Source: an uncultured SAR86 cluster bacterium
GTDB taxonomy: Bacteria; Pseudomonadota; Gammaproteobacteria; Magnimaribacterales; D2472
Length of the DNA stretch: 58,493 bases
Direction: 5' to 3'
Assembly: GCA_902635645.1 (NCBI GenBank)
Contig: CACPON010000005.1
Location: 1 to 58,493 of the forward strand
Shown: positions 34,068 to 43,211 of the stretch, piece by piece
Layout: each line of letters opens with the position of its first letter
Numbering within the stretch: position 1 is the stretch's first letter
Notes under the pieces: generated by a model
Told to the model about the DNA's origin: nothing
The model's database searches: none
What the model saw: only the letters and a program-made list of their open reading frames with translations
Translations under genes and position numbers: made by a program

Positions 34068-36671
34068 ATGACTGAAAACACAAACTCAAAATTTCCATCA
34101 GAAGCAGATGTAGTCATCGTTGGTGTAGGCGGGATTGTTGGCTCAATGATTGCATATTGGCTATCTGAATTGGGACAAAAAAATATAGTAGGATTAGAAA
34201 AATCCAGCGTAATACCATCAGATATTGCATCAACAGCTCATGCTTCTGATTTTGTGTATAACACTACTCATGACAAATTAGGTTGTTGGACCACTGCATT
34301 TAGTCGAAAATTTTATGAAGATAATGGCTTTTTCTTAAAGAAAGGTGGCTTAGAAATTTGCCGAAAAGGTGACGATGCTAGGTGGGAAGAATTAAAAAGA
34401 AAGGTAGGCTCTGGAAAGGCGTTTGGAACCAATGTAAGACTTATTTCAGCAGCTGAAGCTAAAGAAAAATTTCCATTGTTAGATGAAGAGTCTTTAATGG
34501 GTGCAATGTGGGATCCGGATGCAGGTTTGGTGATTCCTAGATCTCAAGATGTTGTAAGTTTTGCTGTAGAACATGCAAAAGATAAAGGTGCCTTAAAAAC
34601 ATTTACGGACACACCAGCCATAGATTTTGAAGTTGAGAATAGCCGTGTTACTGGAGTTCATACGGATAAAGGATTTATAAAAGCAGATAAAGTCGTAATT
34701 TGCTCAGGCATATGGGGACCTTTGATGGGTAAAAAAGCTGGGGTTCCAGTTCCATTAATGCCGTTAGAGCATCCCTTATTATTTTTTGGACCACTTCCAG
34801 AAGCTCAAGGTGCTGAAGATTTTCTTGTATACCCTCTTCTTCGAGATCAGGGCAACTCAGCATACGTTAGAGATACTGGAAGACTTCATGGCGGAATGCT
34901 TGAGTGGGGTTTCTATGAAGACAAAGAACCGCGCCTTGTTGATCCTGAAGATATAGGCAATCCAGAGAAAACAATGGGCTCAGATTCGATGCGATATCTA
35001 GATTTAGAAGAAATAGCTGAACCTCTAGAAAAAGCTTTTGAAACAACACCAATTTTAAATGAGCTCGGTTGGGATGAAAGAAGTTCATTTAATGGATTGT
35101 TGTCTGTGACTACCGATGCCGGTTCACTTATAGGAGAAAGTCCTGAAGTAAGAGGATTTTGGTTATGTGAAGCTGTTTGGGTCAAAGATGGTCCTGGATG
35201 TGCAAGATTATGTGCAGAACTGATGATAAATGGTAAAACGCAAGTTGATATGCATTCATTTGATATATCACGACTATACCCAGAGCAAAAAGAAAAAGAA
35301 TTTGTTAAATCTAGAGCTTTTGAAAACTCTCAGACTATTTACACTCCTGCTGTTCATCCTAGAGAACCTTATATCTCTGAAAGAGAAAAGTTTGTAAGCC
35401 CTTTTTATGAAAGAGAAAAAGAGCTTGGTGGATATTTTGATAATGAAGTGGCTCGCTGGGAACGAGCATTTGCATATGAAAGCAATAGAGAAAAACTTCA
35501 AGATTATTTAAAAGATATTCCCGTTAGAGAAAATGAATGGGATAGTCGTCATGTACCGTATGAGCTTGCAAATGCTGAGCATCTTGCCATGAGTGATTCT
35601 GTTGGAATGATAAACCTTTCTCATTTTCCAATCATGGATATTGAAGGTCCAGATGCAGAAAAAATGCTCGAATATCTTTCAGTAGCAAAAGTTGGTGGCA
35701 ATACTCCTATTGGAAAAGTTATATACACAAATTTTCTTGACGAAGATGGTGGCGTGCATGCTGATTTAACTATCTCAAGACTTGGTGATACTAAATACAG
35801 GGTTGTAACCGGTGGTGCTGATGGAAACAGAGATTGGGTCACATTGCGTAATTATAGGGACGATAATAATCTTGATTGTGAAATCACAATTAGAACTCAT
35901 GATATAGCAACTCTTGGTTTGTGGGGCCCAAAAGCTGAAGAAGCATTAGGTAATTTTGTTGATGCAGATGAAATTAGCTTAGAAAATTTTCCATTTGTAA
36001 CAGCAAAAAATTTAACCCTTAATTTATCCGGCGGAAAAACTATTGATGTCTGGGCTGCAAGAATATCCTATGTGGGTGAAAGCGGTTGGGAAATTTACCT
36101 CAACAATAATAGCGACGAAGGCTTAGCATTATATGATTCATTACTCGAAGTTGGAGTAATTCCTGTTGGAATAGAAACTTATGCTAACAGTAGACGTCTT
36201 GAAAAAAGTTTTAGGCTTCAAGGCGCTGATCTAGAAACTGAATACAATGCGTGTGAGGCAGCTATTCAGAGACCTCTTGTCAAAGAAGCAGATTTTCACG
36301 GAAAAGCTGCTCATTTAAAACATAGAGAAGAAGACCCGTGTGCAATTTTGTGTACCATGACCGTGGACGACCTCAATGTATCGGGAGTTCCTAGGTACCC
36401 TGTTGGAATTTCTCCAATAGTTGATCCAAGTAGTGGAGAAGTCCCGGTGGACAGTAAAGGAAGAAGATCATATACCACCGGTATGTCTTATTGCCCCTCT
36501 ATAAAAGAGTTTGTTGTTATGGGCTATTTACCTGCTGAAATTGCAAAAGAAGGTCAAAAGCTAGCCATAGAATACTTTAATGAAGACGGTGATGGTGTTT
36601 ATCCTATTACAGTTAAAATAGTTGGCAAAGGGTCTCTTTATGATCCAGAAAATAAAAAGGTTCGAAGCTAA
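34068..36671 (+). CDS. Dimethylglycine/sarcosine dehydrogenase-like flavoprotein (DAO + GcvT)
   Basis: The 867-residue protein is built from an N-terminal FAD-binding DAO domain (about 13-390), a short FAO-type linker (about 395-450), a GcvT-like tetrahydrofolate-binding domain (about 500-730) and a GcvT C-terminal barrel (about 755-855). The nucleotide loop reads V-G-V-G-G-I-V-G-S-M-I-A-Y. S-T-A-H-A-S (His58) sits where dimethylglycine dehydrogenases attach FAD covalently. Such enzymes demethylate dimethylglycine or sarcosine and pass formaldehyde to folate, a plausible route for using betaine-type osmolytes. Substrate is uncertain. It is monocistronic. Confidence 0.82.
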   Translation: MTENTNSKFPSEADVVIVGVGGIVGSMIAYWLSELGQKNIVGLEKSSVIPSDIASTAHASDFVYNTTHDKLGCWTTAFSRKFYEDNGFFLKKGGLEICRKGDDARWEELKRKVGSGKAFGTNVRLISAAEAKEKFPLLDEESLMGAMWDPDAGLVIPRSQDVVSFAVEHAKDKGALKTFTDTPAIDFEVENSRVTGVHTDKGFIKADKVVICSGIWGPLMGKKAGVPVPLMPLEHPLLFFGPLPEAQGAEDFLVYPLLRDQGNSAYVRDTGRLHGGMLEWGFYEDKEPRLVDPEDIGNPEKTMGSDSMRYLDLEEIAEPLEKAFETTPILNELGWDERSSFNGLLSVTTDAGSLIGESPEVRGFWLCEAVWVKDGPGCARLCAELMINGKTQVDMHSFDISRLYPEQKEKEFVKSRAFENSQTIYTPAVHPREPYISEREKFVSPFYEREKELGGYFDNEVARWERAFAYESNREKLQDYLKDIPVRENEWDSRHVPYELANAEHLAMSDSVGMINLSHFPIMDIEGPDAEKMLEYLSVAKVGGNTPIGKVIYTNFLDEDGGVHADLTISRLGDTKYRVVTGGADGNRDWVTLRNYRDDNNLDCEITIRTHDIATLGLWGPKAEEALGNFVDADEISLENFPFVTAKNLTLNLSGGKTIDVWAARISYVGESGWEIYLNNNSDEGLALYDSLLEVGVIPVGIETYANSRRLEKSFRLQGADLETEYNACEAAIQRPLVKEADFHGKAAHLKHREEDPCAILCTMTVDDLNVSGVPRYPVGISPIVDPSSGEVPVDSKGRRSYTTGMSYCPSIKEFVVMGYLPAEIAKEGQKLAIEYFNEDGDGVYPITVKIVGKGSLYDPENKKVRS

Positions 36672-36692
36672 TTAATTAAAAATTTAATCTTA

Positions 36693-36721
36693 ATGACATT
36701 GGGTAGAATCTTTTCTATAAT
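36693..36721 (+). promoter_or_regulatory. Promoter of tRNA-Phe
   Basis: ATGACA (36693-36698), exactly 17 bases, and a perfect TATAAT (36716-36721) form a strong sigma-70 promoter. Transcription would begin near 36728, about nine bases before the mature tRNA 5' end. Confidence 0.65.
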
Positions 36722-36736
36722 CCTCTTTCATTTATT

Positions 36737-36812
36737 GCCCAGATAGCTCAGTTGGTAGAGCAAAGGACTGAAAATCCTTGTGTCGGTGGTTCGATCCCAC
36801 CTCTGGGCACCA
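36737..36812 (+). tRNA. tRNA-Phe (anticodon GAA)
   Basis: A complete 76-base cloverleaf: acceptor stem GCCCAGA/TCTGGGC, D-arm around AGCTCAGTTGGTAGAGC, anticodon stem AAGGA/TCCTT with loop CTGAAAA (GAA at 36770-36772), and a T-arm with TTCGATC. Discriminator A and the CCA tail are encoded. It is a single tRNA with its own promoter; no clear terminator separates it from the convergent P450 gene 21 bases on. Confidence 0.97.
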
Positions 36813-36833
36813 TTCAAATCTAAATTAAAATAA

Positions 36834-38189
36834 TTACTTTTTAAGCCTTATAGGTATTTCTTGAATTGCATGAACAAAATTATTTGGTGCAACTTTCCAG
36901 TCCCCGGTTAATTGATAGTCTGGAAATCTTGATAAAAACTGTGAATAAAACTCTCTTAATTGCATTAAAGCTACAGGCTTACCGAGACAAGTATGTCTTC
37001 CAATTCCAAATGCAAGATGTTTCTCAGCATTGCTTCTCATGATATTAAATTTATCTGGATCATCAAAAATTTCAGGATCTCTATTTGCAGCCCCATACCA
37101 TAATGCAATTTTTTCATAAGGACCTATTCTTTGTTCGCCTATAACCGTTTCCTCTAGAGAGGTTCTTCTCATATGGATTACAGGAGAAACATATCTAACA
37201 GTCTCATTTATTAGTCCAGAGACCCTTTCAAAATCATCTAAAACTAATTGTTTTTGCTCAGGATTTTCGTGAAGTAATTTAATACCGCCACTCATAGTAT
37301 TCCTAGTAGTATCGTTACCGGCAAAAACTATTAATAGCCATGAGCCATCAAGAAATTCTTGGGATAACTCCTCTCCTTCAATCTTTGCATTTGCAATTGC
37401 GCTTAGTAAATCATTTTCTGGTTTCTCTTTTTTCTTATTGAGAATAAATCTTCCGTAGTCGAACATTTCATCAATCATGTTATCGAACATTTCAACAAGT
37501 GCAGGATCTGGTGTCGTATCAGTTATACCTTCTTCATTTTGCTTAATTTGTTCAAGAGTAAAATATTGAGCTAACTCTAAAAATTCCATCCACTCTACAA
37601 GTTTTTGTCTATCTGACTCAGGAATACCCAAGATTTCAGACAGAGTATAGATTGGCAGTTGCTGAGATATTTCTTTAACTAAATTAAATTCATTTAACTT
37701 CTCTGCCTCATCCAGTAACTGATTAACTTTCATGGAAACTTTATTTTGTAATTCATCTATATAGCCCGGCTTGAAAAAAGGCATATGCTCTTTTCTCAAG
37801 TTTAGATGCATCTCACCATCAAGATTAAGCATATGATCAATCGTAGATTTAAATAATTTTGGGTGTCTGTTTTCTTCTGAGCCAAGTGTTAATAAGTTAC
37901 CAGTTGAGTACTGTGATGAAAAAATCTTTGGATTCATTGAAACCATCTTTATATCTTCGTATCTTGTGAGAACCCAATAACCTGGCTCTGGATCACTCAA
38001 CATTGGAGGATGAAAAAATACTGGGGCATTTTCTCTAAGCTCTTTATATAAATCAAAAGGTTGGCCTTTTGTAAAAAGATCTAAATCATTCAGAAAATTT
38101 GATGGACTATGTACAAACTTTTTTTTAAAGCTTGGGGCATTAATTTTATTATTTAAAATCTCAGATGATAGAACGAAACTTTTAGACAT
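36834..38189 (-). CDS. Cytochrome P450
   Basis: The 451-residue protein is a soluble bacterial P450 monooxygenase. The heme-binding loop reads F-G-I-G-R-H-T-C-L-G-K, with Cys401 as the heme thiolate ligand. The oxygen-activation helix has V-F-A-G-N-D-T-T-R-N, and an E-x-x-R motif appears as E-T-V-R. It lacks a membrane anchor. The substrate could be a lipid, sterol-like or terpenoid compound, but sequence alone does not tell. No ferredoxin gene is adjacent. It is divergent from the serine hydrolase at 38291. Confidence 0.94.
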   Translation of the reverse strand: MSKSFVLSSEILNNKINAPSFKKKFVHSPSNFLNDLDLFTKGQPFDLYKELRENAPVFFHPPMLSDPEPGYWVLTRYEDIKMVSMNPKIFSSQYSTGNLLTLGSEENRHPKLFKSTIDHMLNLDGEMHLNLRKEHMPFFKPGYIDELQNKVSMKVNQLLDEAEKLNEFNLVKEISQQLPIYTLSEILGIPESDRQKLVEWMEFLELAQYFTLEQIKQNEEGITDTTPDPALVEMFDNMIDEMFDYGRFILNKKKEKPENDLLSAIANAKIEGEELSQEFLDGSWLLIVFAGNDTTRNTMSGGIKLLHENPEQKQLVLDDFERVSGLINETVRYVSPVIHMRRTSLEETVIGEQRIGPYEKIALWYGAANRDPEIFDDPDKFNIMRSNAEKHLAFGIGRHTCLGKPVALMQLREFYSQFLSRFPDYQLTGDWKVAPNNFVHAIQEIPIRLKK

Positions 38190-38290
38190 TATGTAAATAG
38201 TTTACTATTTTTATCATTCAATTGTTTTAAATTTTTAAAGTCTATATTAACCTGTTAATTGGAGATAAATAATCATCAAAAATATTTTAC

Positions 38291-39508
38291 ATGGCTGTTG
38301 TTAAAGGATATTGCGATTCTAAATTTAAAGAAATAGAAGATATTCTAAGAGATTCTATTGAGTCTGGTTACGAGATTGGTGCTTCTGTCGCGGTGTCATA
38401 TAACAAAGAAATGATAGTAGACCTACATGGCGGCTTTAAAGATAAATCTAAGAAAAAAGCATGGGATAAAGATACCATCGTTAATACCTATTCAGTCACA
38501 AAGGGTGTTACAGCAATTTGTATTGCTATGCTAATCGATAGAGGTCAACTTGATGTTAATAAAAAAGTATCTGATTACTGGCCTGAGTATGGCTGCAATG
38601 GTAAAGAGAATACAAAAGTTATAGATTTTTTATGTCACAAAGCTTGCAACTTTGGTTTTCAAAATGGAGTTCCCTTAGATAGTTGGAAAAACTGGGACGT
38701 CTATACAGACATGCTTGCAAAACAAAAGCCGTTTGCAGAACCGGGTTCAATGCAAGGCTATCATGCTATAACTTACGGATGGCTTGTGGGTGAAATCATT
38801 AGAAGGATTGATGGACGTGATGTTGGAACTTATTTTAGAGAAGAGATTGCTGAGCCGTTAAATATAAATTTTAAGATTGGTTTATCAGAAGAGGATTTTG
38901 TTAATTGTGCTGATATGCAAGTTCTTGAAGATTTTGGCGATAGTAGTCTTCCTTTTGAAAAAATTAAATACGTCCCAGATATTATGCTGCCTGAAAAGTT
39001 AAGAAACTTAAAAAAATCTATGGAAACTGGTCACTTCAAAATAGCTTTTCAAAAAAGGGCTGGTGACAACAAAGAATACGTTAATTCACCAGACTGGCGT
39101 ATGGCACAGATTCCATCTGCTAACGGCCATGGAACTTCCGAGGGTCTTGCCAAGCTGTATGGAATTTTAAGTTCAGACTGTAAAGAAAATGGAAATCAAA
39201 TTATAAATCCTAAGACCCTTAAATATTGTATTCAGCCATACTCATCAGGCCCTGATATCGTTTTATTTGGATCTGATATAACTTTCGGTCTTGGGTTTGA
39301 GCTAGCAAGCGAGATGCTTTTAAAGGGTAGTTTTTCACCAAGATTTATGGGGTCTATGTATGGTCATGCTGGCATTGGTGGAGCAGTTGCATTTGGAGAT
39401 GCGGATAAGAAAATAGGTTTCTCTTTTTTATGCAATAAAATGCATGACACAAAAAATTTATATAAGACTGCTAATCAATTAATTGATGCGCTTTACTCAA
39501 AAATTTAG
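38291..39508 (+). CDS. Serine hydrolase of the beta-lactamase/EstB family
   Basis: This 405-residue protein has the class C beta-lactamase-type serine hydrolase fold. The catalytic S-x-x-K is S68-V-T-K71, a Y-H-A-I-T-Y-G-W block supplies the Tyr motif, and G-H-A-G-I-G-G is the third-motif region. No signal peptide is visible, so it is probably a cytosolic esterase rather than an antibiotic-resistance enzyme; EstB-like members hydrolyse esters and lactones. It is divergent from a P450 gene, with a 101-base gap holding no motif I can name. Confidence 0.8.
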   Translation: MAVVKGYCDSKFKEIEDILRDSIESGYEIGASVAVSYNKEMIVDLHGGFKDKSKKKAWDKDTIVNTYSVTKGVTAICIAMLIDRGQLDVNKKVSDYWPEYGCNGKENTKVIDFLCHKACNFGFQNGVPLDSWKNWDVYTDMLAKQKPFAEPGSMQGYHAITYGWLVGEIIRRIDGRDVGTYFREEIAEPLNINFKIGLSEEDFVNCADMQVLEDFGDSSLPFEKIKYVPDIMLPEKLRNLKKSMETGHFKIAFQKRAGDNKEYVNSPDWRMAQIPSANGHGTSEGLAKLYGILSSDCKENGNQIINPKTLKYCIQPYSSGPDIVLFGSDITFGLGFELASEMLLKGSFSPRFMGSMYGHAGIGGAVAFGDADKKIGFSFLCNKMHDTKNLYKTANQLIDALYSKI

Positions 39509-39510
39509 TT

Positions 39511-40242
39511 TTAGCTTTTAATAAATTTCTGTCTTTGCCACGACAGAATTGAGAAAGGAATTGTAAAAAAATATATCAATGCCAATACATTTAATGTGTG
39601 CCATGGAAAATTAATCATACTCAAAACTAAACCAGAGAATAGCATTAAGAACATTAGTTTAGATTTTATAAAAAAATCCCTGCCCTTAATTGAGAAAGTT
39701 GGTATTTTGCTTACCAATAAGCCGCTTATAAGAATTATGTATCCTGCAACAAAATTAAGATTTTCATAAGCCCAGTCAAACCCCATATAAACATGAGTCA
39801 AAGGAAGCATAATTAATATAGCGCCAGCCGGAGTTGGTATGCCAGTAAAGAAATCTAATCTGTGTGCCTCATTGCTCTTTGATTTTTCATGAAGAACATT
39901 AAAAAGAGCCAATCTTAAGCAAGAAAAGACAATAAAGACTAGGGCTGCAAAAGCACCAATACTATTTTGATCAAAAATTGCCATATACATTAATAAGCCA
40001 GGGGCAATGCCAAAACTTAAAAAGTCTGACAAAGAGTCTAATTGAAAGCCAAGGTCTGATTCGCTATCTAAATGTCTGGCAAGCATGCCGTCAAGAGCAT
40101 CGCACACAGCTGCAAATAATATACAAATTATTGCCAAGTTAAATTCACCTTCTATTGCAAATCTCATTGAACTTAATCCAAAGCTTAATCCAGAGAGTGT
40201 TATTAAGTTTGGTAAAAGTGATCTTAGATTTATTTTTTTCAT
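39511..40242 (-). CDS. pssA: CDP-diacylglycerol-serine O-phosphatidyltransferase
   Basis: PssA makes phosphatidylserine from CDP-diacylglycerol and serine. The 243-residue membrane protein carries the CDP-alcohol phosphotransferase signature, D-A-L-D-G-M-L-A-R-H followed by S-E-L-G-x-x-L-D-S-L-S-D (written here S-D-L-G-F-Q-L-D-S-L-S-D), with all metal-binding Asp residues. It is the integral-membrane (Bacillus-type) form rather than the E. coli ribosome-associated form. It lies four bases after psd, so the two consecutive steps to phosphatidylethanolamine are encoded together. Confidence 0.92.
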   Translation of the reverse strand: MKKINLRSLLPNLITLSGLSFGLSSMRFAIEGEFNLAIICILFAAVCDALDGMLARHLDSESDLGFQLDSLSDFLSFGIAPGLLMYMAIFDQNSIGAFAALVFIVFSCLRLALFNVLHEKSKSNEAHRLDFFTGIPTPAGAILIMLPLTHVYMGFDWAYENLNFVAGYIILISGLLVSKIPTFSIKGRDFFIKSKLMFLMLFSGLVLSMINFPWHTLNVLALIYFFTIPFSILSWQRQKFIKS

Positions 40243-40246
40243 CGGC

Positions 40247-40921
40247 TTAGTTCAATGTTGCAAGAACACTTTCTCCGGCTATAACTTTGTCACCAACTTT
40301 GCAATTTACAGTTGCATCCAGTGGCATGTAAATGTCGACTCTAGATCCAAATCTAATTAATCCATATCTTTCACCTTGATCAAGATACTGATTATCATTG
40401 ACAAAGCCTAAAATTCTTCTAGCAATTAACCCAGCAATTTGAACAACTACAAGTTGTATACCGTTAGTGTTTGAGATAACCATGCTACTTCTCTCATTCT
40501 TTTCACTTGCTTTGTCTAAACTAGCATTTAAAAAACTTCCTTCTTTATAAATAATTTTATCTATTCTTCCCTCAATAGGGCTTCTGTTTATATGAACGTT
40601 AAACACATTCATAAAAACACAAATGCGAAGCATATGATTGTTGCCAAGCTGAACTTCATGAGGCGGTATTGCTTGGTCAATCAAGCAGACCTTGCCATCA
40701 GCAGAGCTAATAACTGCATTTGGATTTTTAGGAGTATTCCTTTTTGGATTTCTAAAAAACCATAATGTAAACAATGTCAGTAAATAACCTATGAATGCTA
40801 TCGGGATATAAATTAAAGACACTAAGAAAGATAATACAAAAAAGATAAGTGCAAACTTCCACCCTTCAGGATGAATATAATATTTCGAATTCGAATCTTT
40901 GTTTTTCATTGTATTATCCAA
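40247..40921 (-). CDS. psd: Phosphatidylserine decarboxylase, short type
   Basis: Psd converts phosphatidylserine to phosphatidylethanolamine using a pyruvoyl group made by self-cleavage. The 224-residue protein belongs to the short type: R-F-G-S-R-V-D-I-Y-M-P contains the cleavage site, with Ser193 expected to become the pyruvoyl residue. Two helices near residues 25-55 anchor the N-terminus. I-S-S-A-D-G-K-V and N-V-H-I-N-R-S-P-I are further family signatures. It precedes pssA by four bases. Confidence 0.92.
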   Translation of the reverse strand: MDNTMKNKDSNSKYYIHPEGWKFALIFFVLSFLVSLIYIPIAFIGYLLTLFTLWFFRNPKRNTPKNPNAVISSADGKVCLIDQAIPPHEVQLGNNHMLRICVFMNVFNVHINRSPIEGRIDKIIYKEGSFLNASLDKASEKNERSSMVISNTNGIQLVVVQIAGLIARRILGFVNDNQYLDQGERYGLIRFGSRVDIYMPLDATVNCKVGDKVIAGESVLATLN

Positions 40922-40986
40922 TAATCATTAACCTCTTTATTTTTTATAAATTCGGCCAAATAAAAGTGGTAAAGTATAGTTTAACT

Positions 40987-42255
40987 ATGAATTTTTTCCA
41001 AAATATGATTTCTTCAATTATGGAGAATGGCCTTAGCTTGAGTAGATTTCGTGCTCAGGGCTTTGGCACTCTTCATAAAGATATAAATCAAGCAACCGAG
41101 TCAGTTATGCATACAAGTGGAGAGGTTTCTTCAATTGCATTTGCTGAACATTTGCTAGATTTGATAGAAGATCAGAGTGCTGAAGATTTAGTGGTTTATC
41201 TTAAATATCTACTAAGTGAATATGATGTTGACACAGAAGTTGTTGTTAAAGTTGCTGAAGAATATTCAATAAATAAAAATCAAAAAAATCTTCAGGAGCT
41301 TAGTAATGCTGCTGAACCAAAATGGATAGAGTTATTTAGAAGATTAAATGCTACTCCAAACGGAACTCATAGACTTATAGAGCTAAGAGAACAAATCAGA
41401 CTACATTTAAAACAAGGAAATAGTCAACTCAAGCCCCTTGATGCAGGTTTGCTTAAACTATTTAAGTATTGGTTTAATCCATCATTTCTTGTATTAGAAA
41501 AAATAGATTGGTCAACGCCGGCAAACGTTCTTGAAAAAATAATAGAGTATGAAGCTGTTCATGAAATAAATTCATGGAAAGATTTAAGATCAAGACTGGC
41601 ACCAAATGACAGACAGTGCTTTGCATTTTTCCATCCTCTAGTACCTGAAGATCCACTAATATTTGTTGAAGTTGCCCTTACCAAAGAAATACCAACATCA
41701 ATTCAGAATATTATTTCAATGGATAGAGAGGAAACAAGCTTAGACAAAATAAATACGGCGGTTTTTTACTCCATATCTAACTGTCAAGATGGTCTATCAG
41801 GAATTTCATTTGGAAATTTTTTAATCAAAAAGGTTGCTCATAAGCTCAAACAAGAGATCCAGGGACTTAATACATTTGTTACTCTATCTCCAATACCTGG
41901 ATTAATGAAATGGATGGAAAATAATGCTCCATTAGTTTATGAAAATTGTTTAAATAATATCTCTGATGATGAAGGTCTTATTAAAAAAACGATTAGCTAC
42001 TTAACAGAATCTAATAGAGAAGACCTAATGCCCAATGATCCAGTTGCAAGGTTTCATCTAGGTAATGGAGCGATTCTTCATAAAATAAATCTAAATGCAG
42101 ATATATCTTCTAAAGGCATGGAGCAATCTCATGGAGTAATGATTAATTATTTGTATGACTTAAGCGTTGTTGAAAAAAATCATGAGCAATTTTTTAAAGA
42201 TAAAGAAGTTATCCTATCAAATGAAATTAAATCTCTGAAAAAAAAATATAGTTAG
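40987..42255 (+). CDS. Malonyl-CoA decarboxylase
   Basis: This enzyme converts malonyl-CoA to acetyl-CoA, either to use malonate or to limit fatty-acid synthesis. The 422-residue protein has R-F-R-A-Q-G-F-G-T-L near the start, F-F-H-P-L-V-P-E-D-P-L-I-F-V-E-V, then G-L-S-G-I-S-F-G-N-F-L-I-K and R-F-H-L-G-N-G-A-I-L-H-K-I-N. I chose the ATG at 40987 over an upstream ATG at 40849, since the extra 46 residues run through the divergent psd gene and are not conserved. No malonate transporter or malonyl-CoA synthetase is adjacent. Confidence 0.88.
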   Translation: MNFFQNMISSIMENGLSLSRFRAQGFGTLHKDINQATESVMHTSGEVSSIAFAEHLLDLIEDQSAEDLVVYLKYLLSEYDVDTEVVVKVAEEYSINKNQKNLQELSNAAEPKWIELFRRLNATPNGTHRLIELREQIRLHLKQGNSQLKPLDAGLLKLFKYWFNPSFLVLEKIDWSTPANVLEKIIEYEAVHEINSWKDLRSRLAPNDRQCFAFFHPLVPEDPLIFVEVALTKEIPTSIQNIISMDREETSLDKINTAVFYSISNCQDGLSGISFGNFLIKKVAHKLKQEIQGLNTFVTLSPIPGLMKWMENNAPLVYENCLNNISDDEGLIKKTISYLTESNREDLMPNDPVARFHLGNGAILHKINLNADISSKGMEQSHGVMINYLYDLSVVEKNHEQFFKDKEVILSNEIKSLKKKYS

Positions 42256-42260
42256 TAAGT

Positions 42261-43211
42261 ATGTCTGAAATCTTCACACTCTTCCCACCAATTGAGCCAT
42301 TTAATAGTGGTTTCATGGAAAGAGATGGTCATCAAATTTATTATGAACAATGTGGTAACCCAAATGGAAAGCCTGCTGTTTTTCTTCACGGAGGTCCTGG
42401 TGGTGGAGGCAGCACTGCTGTAAGAAGGTTCTTTGATCCTAAAAAATATCACATTGTAATCTTTGACCAAAGAGGATGTGGAAGGAGTAAGCCTCATGGC
42501 TGTCTTGAAAAAAATACTACATGGGACCTTGTTGAAGATATAGAAGCTCTTAAGAATATGCTTAGAATTGAAAATTGGCTTGTTTTTGGAGGCTCTTGGG
42601 GTAGCACATTGTCTCTTGCATACTCTCAAACATACCCAGCATCGGTAAGCGAAATGGTCCTAAGAGGAATCTTCATGCTCAGAAAAAAAGAGCTCGATTG
42701 GTTCTATCAAGAAGGAGCTAGCAATATTTTTCCAGAAGCTTGGGAAAAATTTTTAGAGCCAATTGATGAAAACCAGCGAGATGATTTAATGTCTGCATAC
42801 CATAAGATTTTTAAAAGTGATAATGAAGAAACAAAACTAGCTGCAGCAATAGCTTGGTCTAGGTGGGAAGGCTCAACCAGCAGTTTAAGTTATAACCCAG
42901 ATATGGCTAATAGCTTTTCTAATCCTCAATTTGCATTAGCTTTTGCTCTTATTGAAAATCATTATTTTGTAAATAAAGGTTTTCTAAAGCATGAGAATCA
43001 ACTAATTGAATATGGAATAGATATCATAAGGAATATTCCTACTACAATTGTTCAAGGCAGATACGACATTGTTTGTCCGATGACAACTGCATGGGAGCTT
43101 TCTAAGAATTGGCCTGAAGCTAAATTAATTGTAGCGCCCTCCTCTGGACATACTGCTTTTGAAAAAGAGATAACCCATGAACTTATAAAAGCAACAAATG
43201 GATATGCATAG
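42261..43211 (+). CDS. pip: Proline iminopeptidase
   Basis: This 316-residue alpha/beta-hydrolase (peptidase S33) removes N-terminal proline from short peptides. Motifs: H-G-G-P-G-G-G (oxyanion), D-Q-R-G-C-G-R-S, nucleophile elbow G-G-S-W-G-S, then G-R-Y-D-I-V-C-P with the catalytic Asp and S-S-G-H-T-A-F with the His. It is cytosolic with no signal peptide, five bases after malonyl-CoA decarboxylase, and overlaps the next gene by 14 bases. Confidence 0.93.
   Translation: MSEIFTLFPPIEPFNSGFMERDGHQIYYEQCGNPNGKPAVFLHGGPGGGGSTAVRRFFDPKKYHIVIFDQRGCGRSKPHGCLEKNTTWDLVEDIEALKNMLRIENWLVFGGSWGSTLSLAYSQTYPASVSEMVLRGIFMLRKKELDWFYQEGASNIFPEAWEKFLEPIDENQRDDLMSAYHKIFKSDNEETKLAAAIAWSRWEGSTSSLSYNPDMANSFSNPQFALAFALIENHYFVNKGFLKHENQLIEYGIDIIRNIPTTIVQGRYDIVCPMTTAWELSKNWPEAKLIVAPSSGHTAFEKEITHELIKATNGYA

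Noticed and set aside
38291-39508. Antibiotic-resistance beta-lactamase
   Set aside because: No signal peptide and a motif set typical of EstB-like esterases; resistance would be over-reading.
40849-40986. Upstream in-frame start for malonyl-CoA decarboxylase
   Set aside because: Runs through the divergent psd gene, and the residues are not conserved.
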